From NCBI GenBank assembly GCA_914767715.1, contig OU612074.1, forward strand, positions 20,818,062-20,882,061: a stretch of 64,000 nt of DNA, written 5' to 3'. Source of the DNA: Membranipora membranacea (Eukaryota; Bryozoa; Gymnolaemata; Cheilostomatida; Membraniporidae). Positions 1 to 12,668 of this stretch are shown piece after piece. The stretch's first letter is position 1; the number at the start of each line of letters is the position of its first letter. Below the pieces are notes generated by a model. That model saw nothing but the letters and a program-made list of their open reading frames with translations, was not told the origin of the DNA and searched no databases. The position numbers were made by a program, and so were the translations under genes.

Positions 1-178
1 TTACTAAAATGATCCAAGCGGAGCAGTATCAAATACCACACAAACCGCCTTCCGCCCCACTTTAGGTATACCAATAAATATCTTTAAGTGCCACCTGCCC
101 GGCAAGAAAATATTAGCCCCTAGGACAATGCAACGATGATGAGGTTTTGCACCAAAATCTTCTAACATAAATGACTTG

Positions 179-219
<41 letters not shown>

Positions 220-1926
220 CATACACATGTATATATATATATATATATATATGATTGGTGTAGGGGAGTTCTCTTGACCAACTAGTAAGTACAAAGTGCT
301 TGTAATTGTTGTACAACAGATGTGAGCGGAAGAGGGAGCAGGTTCTAAAATTGGTTAAATCTTGACTCGACAAGGTTAGGACAGAGATGAATACCCCTTC
401 CTGTCTGCTCCAATAATCACAACCTCATTTTGAAGAACAGAGAACATAGGCACAGTAAACTAATCCATTTATTGATTATTGACTCAGTAACAACACAGGG
501 GGGGTAAAAAGGCGTTATTCATACACAGGGCCAAAGTTCAGGGGAAAAAGGGGAAGCAAAAGTCTGAGGTTAGTCCGAGGCATCACCAGTAACCTCCTCC
601 CCGAGCGATTTGAGGTATATAATAAGCAGATGAAGGTCCCAGAGAGACTGATTCTGACATGGAATATTCAATTATAGTGGTTTTAGGCCACTATATAAAT
701 TGGCTTTCTACGGGGGGGGGGGATCGCCTCTCTGCTTCCCCTAGAACTACATCACTGATACATGCCAGAAGCTATTGATGAAGTACTGTAAGTAAGCTGA
801 TACAGCTTTTTAATATCACATATGATGTTGGAGGTGTTGTGAAAAATAGGAATTTATATTGATTGTTTAACATTTTGATGCTATGTAGTCTTGAAATTTG
901 AGAATAATTTACTATGATTGAGAATAAATAACATTGTGAACCATCACTCATCCTTTAGTCTTTTGTCAAAAATAAAACAATAGCAACAAAATCAAATATG
1001 GAGCTAGATCAAACCATCCCTATAAAGTTTTTCGAATGACTGCTAACTTTTTCCAACACTTCATCAAAAACAAGAAGAATGCAGCATACAGACTAAACAG
1101 CTAAAGAGTCACTGAGTTGATTTGGTCCTCATCTGACTGTGGAATGTGTGTGGATGTCAAGTCAGTCTCTGAACATCATTCAGATATTGTGCAATTCCAC
1201 AAACTCCTGTTTCACCAAGGAAAAAGGTGAAAATATATCAAGAACGTTCAAAGTCTACAAAGGGCGTGTCAGGATATCCAAACAGATAGATCTCAGCAGA
1301 GTAAAACTGTCCCAACTCTTCTATCTTGTGCTGACACGTTCTGATAGTGGTATTGATAGCTGGCAGTGAAGTGCTGCCTCTCAGAGGGTCTCATCGCCAG
1401 CTCCTGGACCCCATGATCTGTTCTCTTATATCCAGAATTCCTGTGTTTTCATGTTCAAACATTGCAACAGCTTCCTCATTCATGTTTTCTGCTGATACTG
1501 CAACAAAGCAAGATGTAATCAAATGAAATCAGCATTGATCTTTTGGTGCTATCACAATATTCATGACTTGAAGGTTTTTAAAGAATAAATTGATTGTTAA
1601 GACATGATTACAGACTCTCTCTCAGAGAGTATCTCACAATGGAATTTGAATACCAAGAACTCTTTTTGTAAATACTTCAAGGGATTAAAAGTTATCGTCT
1701 CTTTGTATGTATGTAATACTATGTTTTGTATTGTCTAAGGAAGAGAAATAAAAATTTAATGTGGGTGCTCTCTAAAACTATTTTCTTAAAAAAAGCGCAG
1801 TTTGAATGTAATGTAGAAATATGTGGGTATAAAACGATATATGGAATAAAATATATAAAAATTACACTTCAACCTATTTACAAAAAAACTGTGTTTAAAC
1901 ATCTGACGGAGTGGGCCCTAAAACAG
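1..1926. other. No gene seen; AT microsatellite inside
   Basis: I see no convincing gene here. Short open frames are present, the longest at about 1139-1369 (+), but none has a recognisable motif or paired splice signals. A run of G lies near 710-722. Confidence 0.5.
182..252. repeat. (TA)n microsatellite, interrupted
   Basis: Two alternating T/A runs, about 182-215 and 230-252, are separated by a short TTACATACACATG spacer. The low-complexity reading frame across it is not a gene. Confidence 0.9.
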
Positions 1927-2850
1927 TCAGAGCGTAGCTGAGTTCTTTGTTTTATTGTCTGAAACCAGCCTGATGGAATGTTTTAATGTTAGCACCGGGT
2001 CAGAATGGTTGCCAGCAACCATTCTCAGGCTCTTGGTTTTCAGTTTGTGCACATATAGGTCTTGTATATTAGTAAAAGATTGACCGCCTGCTAGGTATTC
2101 TGCTGTGCTGATAAGATGTTTTAGTTTTCGATTGGAGTCTGTTTTGAGATGTTTAAAGACCACCACTTGATTAAAGCTGATAACACTTTCTATGAATGAT
2201 TTGTAACAGGTTCGTATGATTTTTTCGCTTATGCCTAGATGGTAGAGTTTGGCAAGTATGTGAGTTCTGGTACGAGCTTTCTTGATGGTCTTATCAGTAA
2301 TAAGTGTAAAGTCTTTATCAGTTGGAACTTTACCGAGATAGGTGAAGGAGTCAACAACTTCGATGTTAGTATTGTTGGTGATTAGTGACGGCGCTAGCAG
2401 AGGGTTACCTCTTACATTGCTGAATACTAGCTCCTTCGGTTACTTGGCATTGAGGAGAAGGTCGTTGCAGAAGCACCAGTTTCCCGGATGGGTAGCTTCT
2501 TCTTGAAATTTTGTTTGTGTTGTTTCAGAAATATATTCTAGTAGAACCGTGCGGTCAGCGTATTATATTACAGTTGTTGATTGATGGACTAAAGGCATCT
2601 GCGCTACATACAGAGAGAACAGGAACGGACTCAGAACACAGCCCTGTGGACTTCCTGTTGACGTGCTGATGATTTTGGATGTGTTGGTTGATATTATTAC
2701 CTTCTGTTTTCGGTTGGTCAGGAAACTATAAACCCAATTAACTATGTTTGGATGGAAGTCATAGCCACCGAGTTCATTTGTGAGTGATTTCGGATTGATG
2801 GTATTGAAGGATCTTCTATAATCGATGAATAGAGCTCTTACATGGTACAT
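1927..2850 (-). pseudogene. Non-LTR retrotransposon RT fragment (dead)
   Basis: Read on the minus strand, this encodes the middle and end of a LINE-type reverse transcriptase, which copies element RNA into DNA at a nick in the target. 2850-2563 carries the palm block around FIDYRRSFN (catalytic Asp of motif A) and the SPQG motif of block B (GSPQGCVLSPFLF). At about 2560 the catalytic YADD box reads YADR, so the second metal-binding Asp is lost, and a stop lies just before it. Further on are a thumb-like SFTYLG motif and the C-terminal frame 2166-1927. At least two stops break the frame. It is a 5'-truncated relic. I do not assign a clade. Confidence 0.8.
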
Positions 2851-3390
2851 GTGGAAATAATGCGATCCAGTTAAGTTTGTAGAGCAATTTTTTTCATAAG
2901 GAGCAAGTATCGCATTTATTGTAAAGTAAATTGGAAAAGTTTAACGAATGTTGTTCTAATGATGGGCGAAAGGGATTTAACTCACCTAAGTAGTCAAATC
3001 TGATGGGCGCCTTTTTGTCACATATTCACAGCGATCTATAGCCAGTGCCCAGTGTACGTCCCAGCGGTTTCTTTTCCATAGCTTCAGTACACATTCAGAA
3101 ATAAACATACTGTGAAAGAAAAAACAAAATAAAACGCTTCATTTTCATAAAAGAAGTCTGATATAATTTATTGTAAAATATTGTTTAGAGCCTTAAAACT
3201 GACCTTCTTTAGTGGTAGAAATAATGAGGGGTCTATTACAGATCATGAGGCCGGATAATAAACTACGGCACATCATATTCACCAGCTATTGACTGGTTCT
3301 GAATGCTGTATGAATAAAAAAAATGTTGATTAAAAAAAATCAGATCTCACATCACACTCCACATCCCAGAGTATGGACAGTAAAATATTT

Positions 3391-3486
3391 TTGGGGGCCA
3401 ACCAGAGTGGGAAATGATCCGGTGACCTTCAACACTTGCATGCTGAATGACCGGGGCTCTAACCAACTGAGCCACCTCCTGCCCCT
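3391..3486 (-). mobile_element. tRNA-derived SINE head
   Basis: The minus strand reads as a tRNA-like RNA polymerase III promoter. A perfect A-box-like TGGCTCAGTTGG is followed by GTTAGAGCCCCGGTC. About 35 bases on is a degenerate B box, GGATCATTTCC, against the consensus GGTTCGANTCC. The B-box decay and the lack of a foldable acceptor stem argue for an old SINE rather than a working tRNA gene. The 3' body of the element should lie to the left, but I cannot delimit it. Confidence 0.6.
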
Positions 3487-3529
3487 ACGACTTCGTATTA
3501 TTTACATACTTTGGAGTTTTATACAAAAG

Positions 3530-3665
3530 AGGGTTTGCAACTTCTTTAACATTTTTAGAAATTTAGAAATTTTTATGACAACAAATTTATGCATGTCGAA
3601 AGATTTTTAGTACCATCGTTACCGAGCACCCGGTGATCTCACTATAAATAAAGACTTTATCATTA
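3530..3665 (+). mobile_element. LINE 3'-end fragment, same family as 7081-7437
   Basis: Bases 3571-3610 (TTTTATGACAACAAATTTAT, then GCATGT and GATTTTTAG) match 7319-7362 (TTTTATAACAACAGATTTGT, then GTATGT and GATATTTTTAG) with few changes. The frames upstream of both end in a similar C-terminus (FF-F-F-TT-LCM). An AATAAA and an ATTAT-rich tail follow. This is a short 5'-truncated copy of the same retrotransposon family. Confidence 0.55.
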
Positions 3666-6383
3666 TAAATTTTACGAGCTCTGATTTGATTGGCTGCTGG
3701 GGGGAAGGAGATTCAATGCATGGTTACTGATGGAACCTGTTGTTATCCCATGGAAGTGAAACAGAATTAGTTTCACTTCAATTTAAGAGGTACTTTCAGG
3801 AAAGTAATATCTGACCTGGCTGGCTCCGTCCATTAAATCAGCCAATCAGAGCCAAACACATCGGCTAGTTTCTACTCACTTAAAGGGAGGGCGCGACTCC
3901 CATGACTTGCCCTCACACATTCTCTTCATCCAATACTTTTCTGTTAACTTGTCACTCCAAGCACTGACCAGGCGATGCCATGGGTTCCGAGACACCACAA
4001 ACATCTAATGAAAATAACACTGATTTGTGTTTTTATAGCATTATTGTAAATAAGAGGACTTAGATATTTATCACGTTTAATTAAAACTCATCCTCTGACT
4101 TACTCAAGGTAAGACAACTTACACACTACTCTGGGACCGAGCGATGCATTAGATGGCAATGGGCGAATGGAATGAATGAGTACAACAGTAACAAATGAAA
4201 TACCAAAGCTTCAGTCACTTCAGTCAAAAATCAGAAATCCAGAAAGGTGATTCTAAATTGTTGTCAGCATGATGAACAGCAGGAGACCAAATAAACTTAT
4301 ATTGAAGAAAATGCTGAATTTGGCTTTAATGTTGAGAGATTTTAGTTGTTTATTCTAACATGTACTTCTCTCACTCAAAGGATCTGAAAACTGGTAAAAC
4401 AAGATATTGTACCCACCAGCTGCCATACAACAAGATAAATATTTCTGATAGTGGTATTTGATATAAGGTTTGATAGGAAGTGAAGTGAGGAGCAAAAGCA
4501 CTTCCCCCTCAATGCTAAGCAATTTCCCAAAATAGGTGATCCATTGTTGTACACAAGGTACTTTGCATGAAATACTGCATGGATTTTCATCAGCTTTTGC
4601 ATAACTTGATTGAATGGATCAGTTTTCCCATTGGGTTTTTATGTTTGCAATTGATTCAATTATTCAATTTGGAAACATCCGTGTCAGTGAAGGAATACTT
4701 GAGATTGAGTACCTGAGAAACAGAAAAGGTGATATATCCCGCCTAGAAGCTAAGACTTCTATAGCGTAGATCCTGTTATGCCTGGAGTTGTGAGAGTAAT
4801 GTATCACCTGCTAACTTCAATTATGAATGCCCCCCCCTCCCTATCCTAGATAAGACAAGGCACAGAGAGTGGTGAAAAAACTCACCTATCATTTATTGTT
4901 TCCCTTAATACATTCTGATGCATGTTTATGGAAGAATTTGTGAGAAAAAGTTGTGCGAGGTCTGATCTCAGATCTCAGGTATTCGCAGGCTTGGGTGAGT
5001 ATTCTCTTGTCGGATTTCTGTATATTGCTATCTGGAGTAGAACCACTAAACCGAGCACTGATAAAATTATTCTCATCTGATTTTTATCCATGCCTAAAAT
5101 AGTCAAGGGCAACAATTACAATTATAATTTATTTACATTGTTTCATAGTGACCCTCACAAGAACATCACACCTTGTAAAAACATGTCTACGCGAATAGGT
5201 TAATCACAGGCCAGGTTCAATGACAGCTGGCCATATTGTCAGATAATTTTGCATCAGCACCGCCTGGCTTTTCCTCTGGTACTGACACCGTTAGGTGATA
5301 ATTCATCAATTTATTAATTACTAATTTAGTTCATCCATGATTAATTTGATAAAGCTCAACAGATTGTCCTATTGTCCCATCGAATTTGTTTCTCATTATG
5401 ATGCAGATTCAATGAGTGTATAATGATCTCATAGATCAAATCAAAATTCTCACCAAGGCAGGTTATGTTCTCACCTGTCATATTTAAGGTGTTCCATGAA
5501 CAATCGAGAGAGCTTAATCTACAGTATCCCACAATGCAGTAGCTACAAAATCATCAGGTTGACATACTTCAGGTACAAAATAAGAGCTGCCGAGTTAAGT
5601 GACGCTTATAAGAATAAGCCTAGACCAAATATTCTTATGACAAGACAAGAAAAGTTTCAGGATTTGGATAATATTATAACTACCAATATACCCAGTCTCT
5701 CGGCTAACTCGCTGAATGCCCTGTCCTGGACTTAGGATTTAATCTTACAACAAATGAGTATCATCCAAAATAAAGTTAGTATACATTTATTTATAAATAA
5801 AGTATATATTATATTCTCCTATAGAGATAACCTTTGGTGCACAGGGAAGGCAAAATAATATATTATATGACTTACCTTCAATCAAGATTTAACGATGTAT
5901 AAACCACAGCTCGTATTTTCAGCAAAGTTTTGAAAATGTAGCTCTATGACTCAAAGCAGATATATTATTGTCTACACAACTACACTACCAACAATGATCT
6001 TATAGCTCATGGTAATAGATTGTACACTGTGCTAATTCAGTCATAGATGTTTGTTTTGTGTTTGCTCGGTCACAAAATGAGATTGTGTCCCTTGCTCAAT
6101 TGTTAACGATTTTTTTCATTTGACTCAGAAACATTCTTTCAGTGAAAAGACCATTTACTATTGTTCAAAACAAGTTTTCTTGGAAATCAGAGTAGCACGA
6201 TAACTGAATTAATAATGGTTGATCAAGAAATGCTACTCCCAGTTATCCAGGCACAGTTTAGGCTATTAAACTAATCTTGACATTTTTGTGTTACATATAT
6301 ATATATTATATACTTTATTAATGCCGATCAAAGTCAATGACAAATTAAGACCATGCATAAATGAATAAATAAAAACAAAGCAG

Positions 6384-7941
6384 TCAGGTGTATATATGAA
6401 AATTATCATTGTCTATAAATGCAGTCCTATTTATAGAACGGTGGTTTCGGGCTTCCAAAAATATTTTGCACGGATGATTCTCATTTGCAATATATCGAAA
6501 ACAAAGAATATCAAGATGTATTTTTAACTCTTCGAGCTTTAGTAAAGAAAGTATCTCGTCATACTCTTCCTCATATGGAATCATAATTCTGGTGCAGAGC
6601 TTTTGAAATCTCTCCAGTTTATCCTTATCATTTGGGAGGTGTGTGGGAACCAGCACGGGCTGCATATGATAAAACCGATAAAATTCTAGCTTTGTAAAAT
6701 AATATCAGTGAATGAGATCTCACACCAGCTTTTCTTAGCTTTATAAGACCATGAAGAGAATGATTTGTTTTGTCAATGATATGGTCTAAATGGGAGTGAA
6801 ACTTCAGGTGCTCATCAAATATCACACCAAGGAGCCTCATATTTGGGGTGCAGAGTATTTCAGAGTGATTGATGTTATAGGTGTCAATGGTGAGTGGTTT
6901 TTGCAAAGTAAAGTTTATGGAGAGAGTTTTGTTCACATTCAACAGCAGAAAGTTATCAGTGCAGTACTAGTACTGTCCCTTGGGGGGACACCTATATTAA
7001 TTAGACTGAAGATGGATTTTTCGTTACGAAACCTTACACATTGTTCTCTATTAGAGAGAAAGTCCTGAACAATAATTTTACCTGAGTTTAACTACGAAGA
7101 AAGGCTTGAATCACTAGATATCCCACTACTCAATGACTTTTTGTTTCATCTAGCCTCAGCCCATTTTAGTAAGATTTTACACAATGCAACCCATCCACAT
7201 CACTATCGAATTGTTTTAAACACTAGCCAACGAACATCCTCTCGCGCATCATATCCATATTTGCGTAAGAGATGTCGCACAACGAAGCAGCAAAACAGCT
7301 TTTTCAATTTTTCATGTCATTTTATAACAACAGATTTGTGTATGTAGAGTGATATTTTTAGTCTCATCAAAACTCTTATTTTTTTGCAGACATTCAATTC
7401 TTATCATCGCCATGATAACAGAATGTAGAATAAACGATTACGAACGATTATGATTATGAATAGCTACAAGATATCCATCTATTTTCAGTTTTAAAAGTTT
7501 CTTGACAGCGAGATCTGGAAGCATTTTATCGAATGCTTTAGAAAAGTCTAGCATTATTGCCTGAACACCGGGATTGTCACTGCAATCAAGCAAGCTAGCC
7601 ACACTAGATGGAAAGTTCACCAAAGCATCTGTGGTACCAATATTCCTTGTGTAAGCAAATTGGTATATGAGAGTGGGAAGTTTATCTGTAATGCGCCAGG
7701 AGAGATTTCTCTCAGCAAGCTTGCTCAAATGATGTAAAATACTTATTGGGCGGTAATCTTTATATGTAGATTGATCAGGTACTTTATCGATAGGTACGAC
7801 CTCTGCTCGTTTCCATCGCATTGGAAATTTTCCACACTCAAATTTTCCACACTGGAATCCAGCAAAAGCAGTTTGATGGCTTGCTAACTTACAGAACAAT
7901 AAAGTCACCAACTTTCTCAGACAAGCAGTGCTGGCGATCAC
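6384..7941 (-). pseudogene. Non-LTR retrotransposon RT, split by a nested LINE piece
   Basis: The minus strand carries one RT in pieces. 7941-7438 holds the fingers and palm start (KDYRPISILHHLSKLAER, then LDFSKAFDKMLPD with the motif A Asp). After a foreign block the same RT resumes at about 7074-6945 with QDFLSNREQCVRFRNEKS and a damaged block B (GVPPRD where GVPQG is expected). 6942-6628 holds LLGVIFDEHLKFHSH, and 6665-6384 the C-terminal region. The motif C box is not readable. The element cannot be active. The LNYKDYRPIS and LDFSKAFD style fits the Jockey/CR1 side of non-LTR elements, by general knowledge only. Confidence 0.8.
7081..7437 (+). mobile_element. LINE 3' fragment nested in the older minus-strand LINE
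   Basis: In the plus direction this gives the C-terminal tail of a different RT: FNYEERLESLDIP followed by frames ending in LCM and a stop at about 7345. A non-coding 3' part follows, with an AATAAA near 7430 and a short repeated tail of the CGATTA/GATTATG type at 7434-7457. It lies exactly between the two halves of the minus-strand RT, so it inserted later. It shares its 3' end with 3530-3665. Confidence 0.65.
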
Positions 7942-9003
7942 AGATAACTATTATACAGGTTTCTGACCTCACAATTATGAAAAGTTCTTCCCTTGGTAGA
8001 TTAAAAAATGTGATGCAAAAATAATAAGTATACAAAAGTGTTAAAATTGGCTTATTCACTATATTATCTTTGTTAGCTCGATTAAAGTCACTCCGTTTTA
8101 CAGTTCTGGTCTTTGCATAAATAAAGCAGACTGTGCGCTGCTGACTGCATGCTTTGGCCTGCCAGTTGGTTTGATTGTCATCCGTTCTCTGAGTTGATGA
8201 TCAATGTTTAGTCTCAATCTAGAAATATTAGTTGAGTGCCACTGCTACATGCACCAAATTCTCCCCATTGTGTGTATCCTTGCAGAGTGTTATAATAATT
8301 CATAATACTTGTATTGGTAAGGGCAATCAATTGAATTCATACTGCATAGGGCAAAATTTTTCCTCACTGCCAGACAAAATTGATCCCGCCCTTAACTCTC
8401 CTTTACTTCTTTGTATCAACGATATCTGAGTTAAATCAGGGTTTAAGTATGTCCTGTAAAGTTGAATCTCCACGTAGAATAATTAACATAAAAATCGTTG
8501 ATCTGTCAGAAAAACAGTGGTATGGAACGCTATACAGAGGTGATCCGGAGGTTTCTTTGTATCCATTGGTATAACTTTTGCTGCGTAATAGTAAAAGAAA
8601 CAACAATATGAATTAATGTGGCTATGTCACAAATAAATTTACACCTACAACATGAAAGAGCAGACAATTTGAAAGGGCAGAAAGTAAAATTTGCGGTGAA
8701 CACGTATTTTTGTCTAACATCCAAATGTTCTATTTAATACCTCAGGGTATTTCAACAGTGGGTTATAAATAAATCTGTAAATACTAGTTCATGGATAATA
8801 ATGGCTAGGAAAGAGTCATTGAAACTCGAGTAATTAAGATACGAGATACCTGTGTATAATATTGCATCCTAGAGTAAAATTAGAGATCCGTTTCAGTGGA
8901 TAAAATAATCAGTCAACTCAAGTTCATGTTATAAACAGCACCAAAATCATGGTGCAATATACCACTGTAGCTAACAGATATCTAGAGATAGTCACACAAC
9001 CAC
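7942..9003. other. No gene seen
   Basis: Only short open frames without motifs are present (8232-8429, 8380-8574 and 8530-8724). No paired splice sites are apparent. Confidence 0.45.
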
Positions 9004-11225
9004 ATGTACACAGTTATGGCTGATAACAGAAAACAATTTGTCAAAATCAACAATCATTCCAGTACAATGAAAAAGGTCGGTATAGGAGTTCCTCAGGGAT
9101 CTGTATTAGGTCCAATTTTATTTTTAATATTTATCAATGATTTGGTAGTATCTGCGCCAATGTTTAAATATATTCTCGTTGCCGACGACACAAATATATT
9201 TTCCAATGATCCTGAAATTTTCAAATCAAATGTTCATAAAATTGAACAATGGTGCTTGAGTAATAAATTGATTTTAAACTATACAAAAACATTTCAGATA
9301 ATTTATAAATCCCAAAATAAGGAAATTTTAGATCCAGAACAGTACCAAATTAAACTTTGTAATCAGGTTTTAGAGACAAAAAATAGAACCAAATTTCTCC
9401 GCATTCACCTTGATAAGAGCATTATTTTTAAAACACATATTTTAAAAGTTTGTAGGAAATTGAACTATATCCTATTTTTAATGTGTAGTGTACGACCGTA
9501 TCTTGATATTCCTACGATGATAAATTTGTATTACACATTCTTTTATCCACATTCAATTTATAGCATTGAGTTTTATGGTCATGCCGCAAATTGTCATCTA
9601 TTTACTTCAAAAATCAGCTCTTCGTGTCATATACTCAAAATCCGCCCACGTGGTCATATGACCTCTTTCTTCTCTGAGTATCAAATTATGCCCGTTGAAA
9701 TGCTTTTTAAATACCGCTATTTGTTACATTTTAATAATACTCGCCTTTATGGGGAGTTAGAAATTCAAACCCCTGCCATTACAGCCACTAGGTCTAAGGA
9801 AAAATTTGCCCCAAAGAGAGCCAACAGCTGTAGAGGGGAGAGGTCACTGTTAACCAGTGGTGTTGGGGTAAGAGTTTTTGGTGTTGGAGTAGGCCCAACG
9901 CTCCATCATCAGCGTTGGGGTGGGCTAAACTGCACTGATACGTTTTTCTTCTCTTTTATTTGGGAGTTGTCAAGGACCGTTACAAGGGACGTTTTATTCA
10001 AGTCTCCTTTTCCACAGATTTTAGACCAAAAATCTTTTAGTTTGAACATACTTCCTGAAATTATTACTACCCACCCACAAGATCTGTTGTGTGTTCATTT
10101 GGATTTCGGCCAGGTCAGTCAAAGGTCATAGCCTAAAATTCACATATGTACAGTTTTTTGATGGGGAGAGTGCACATTTGACTCTATTCTATGGAAATAA
10201 TCCTATATTCTTGCTAAAACAAAATCTCAAGCTCAGTGGTTTTCCCATGAGTGTCCATGCTTTTCCTATTTTTTCAATGGAATAACAACAATCTATTCTG
10301 AATTTCAATTCTCCAAGACTAAGAGGTAAGTTAATTCTAAAATATTCCACAGTGGATGTACTCCTGACCAATAGATTAAGCTTGTTTTGTGGGTGATTAG
10401 AGGAAACAGTTAGAGCTTCAATCTCAGTCTCATCCTTCTTTCTCTCTCATTCACCCACCCTGTGCCCTATTCAATTCAGGTTAATAGACTGGACCTACTC
10501 ATTCACCACCATCATCACCATACTTGTGTTCTAACTGGTTGGTTATTTGTGAGTGATGTTATTGGAAATTTGCAGACACACTATGCCTAGCAGGTGTTTG
10601 TAATGAAGGAATGAAGAAGAGTTGGTTATTCAAAGGACATTTTCATTTTAAGTAGGTTATCTTAGTGGGATGGGACTGGAAATTCTAGCAGGGCGAATTT
10701 TAACGACTTCAATCTACCATAGCAAAGCAGTCAAAGCAAGATTGTAAGGGGATTATCACATGTATAAATGATTACATTATCTCACTGTGAGATAGATAGA
10801 TTTGCTCCATTTTGCTGCCTTATGTGAAAAATTTTCCAGCGCAGGAGGGCGCTCGGCCGCCTCTCCCGCACCCACCCCGGCGTCAGACAGGGTTGGGATA
10901 AGAAAGAAATATTTCCTCTCAACACCGCTGCTGTTAACCACAGGTGTTAACCTGTGGAATTCACACCTACTGGGAGAGGAGGGGCGGATCCTTTTGCTTT
11001 GCATGGGAGGTTGGCGTCCCCGCTGTGGCGGTGTGGTTCACTTCTTGTCCAGTAGGTTGTGTGTCTGGGCTCGCCCTGGGTACAGTAGCCTTCGTTTTCC
11101 CGATAATCGGATGGTCGCCATACTAGTCCTGGACTAATCTGATCATGCCGCTGCCTTAGTTTATTTCACTATTTTAGTCCTTTGATTTTAAATACAATAA
11201 ATTGTTGCAGAAACCAAAAAAAAAA
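9004..11225 (+). pseudogene. 5'-truncated non-LTR retrotransposon with poly(A) end
   Basis: The open frame 9004-10131 (375 codons) holds RT blocks in order: NRKQFVKINN, block B GVPQGSVLGPILFLIFINDL at residues 28-47, and the catalytic box VADDT (usual form YADDT) near residue 60. The thumb-like KFLRIHLDKS follows. After about residue 250 the frame runs into unrelated sequence and stops. A second frame at 10802-11137 contains FLSTPLLLTTGVNLWNS, which resembles the tail of such RTs, and this part is much richer in G and C than its surroundings. AATAAA at 11196-11201 and an A run at 11216-11225 mark the 3' end. The N-terminal endonuclease and the first RT blocks are missing. Whether 10132-10800 belongs to the same insertion is uncertain. 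Confidence 0.7.
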
Positions 11226-12668
11226 TGGGAAGAGGGTTAATCAATAACAAGGATTCAAAAACTTGAATTGTCTTTCAGGGGGTTGTTGATTTAAACACGG
11301 CCAAAAACGCTATCTGCCTAGCAAAACACTCACTCATTGATTGAACTATATTTGCTCATTCTAATTGAAAATCTCCCCAAGTCAGCGCTCAGTCACACAA
11401 TCCACTCCCTGGTCATTTCAATAACTTCACTTAGGTTGCAGGATTCCTTCTAGAATATTGCGCCAGTACATTTGTCTCCTGCTCCCTCCATCTATCGCGA
11501 TCTTTCGCCATCTTTGCAGCTTCACTCCTGGACTTGATGCCCTGGTCACATTGTGACAATAATCTGAAAGCGATGTTAATCAAAACCTTATAACACACCC
11601 CAAACATTACCAAAGTCTCATTATAATTATTCATGAAGCCATGTTCAATTCTTGGCTGAGAATACTTACACATGGCGTATCGTGATGAAAATTGCTTTGA
11701 TACTACTAGTATTGAGAGTTATCTTCTCTCTTGATAAGTGGAAGCAACTTTTTCTCACACATCAGGGATTCCATAAGTTTTCTCACTGTCCTGATAAACT
11801 AACAGCCAATGAAGTTTGAAATGAGAAAAGAAAACCCAAAAGCAAATCAGTATGCTTGTTACTATAAACATCAATAACAAAAACACATGTCATACTAGTA
11901 TGTACTAGTTAGAGGAACTGAATAGATTATTAATACTATCTATTCTAAGCCGAACTACATACTTACAAAAGGAATAGATCACTCCTTGATGTGAAGGATT
12001 TATGTGTGAGTTAGTTGTTTATGCATTATTGGTACACTCACCCTGACTCTCTCTGAGGTTAAGCTGCTAAGGTAGGCTTTTACTGGGCAATTGTTGATCT
12101 TCTCTGATGAACTCATGGGCCGGGACTCTTACATACATGCCTTAATTTAAACTTAATACTTACTTTGCCAACCAATGTCCAATGTCCAGTATACACCGCA
12201 CCTACTACTAACTGGATATTGGCATTGAAAGTAAAGGCATGTAGTCCTAGGGTTTAACCGCTATTGATGTATGTGTCGCCAAGCCCTTTACCCCTCTTGG
12301 AGCGGTGTCACTCTCGTTGCCATTTTTTATTTGTTGGGCTACATTAAAATCTTCGCACAGAACAGCCCATTTATTAGTTATTATTATAATATTGTTGTTT
12401 ATAAATACTTCCTTTGCTTAATTATAATTGTTTGGTGAGATAACTGTTACCATCAGAACCATAAAATATTTCTCATTACACTGCCGATCGATCGAATTAC
12501 TCTACTGGTCGCTCTCATCTGTTTAGTTTAGTTTTTTATACATCCGATATCATGGTTTTGATAAAATTGAATGCTTACAGTGTTGAGATAAAAATGCCTA
12601 AGAGCGAAGATTATTAAAATGAGTCATAAAAACGGGAAAAAGGATTTGGCACGTTTTTGGGACCTACA
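11226..12668. other. No gene seen
   Basis: The reading frame at 11431-11673 (-) has no recognisable motif. A short hairpin (GACCTACA / TGTAGGTC, 12661-12683) lies at the 3' edge of the adjoining LINE. Confidence 0.45.

Larger units (their letters stand above)
2851..6383. other. Repeat-derived non-coding stretch
   Basis: Apart from the SINE at 3391-3486 and the LINE 3' tail at 3530-3665, I see no gene. Open frames such as 4375-4602 (-) and 5496-5735 (+) lack motifs and splice context. Confidence 0.45.
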
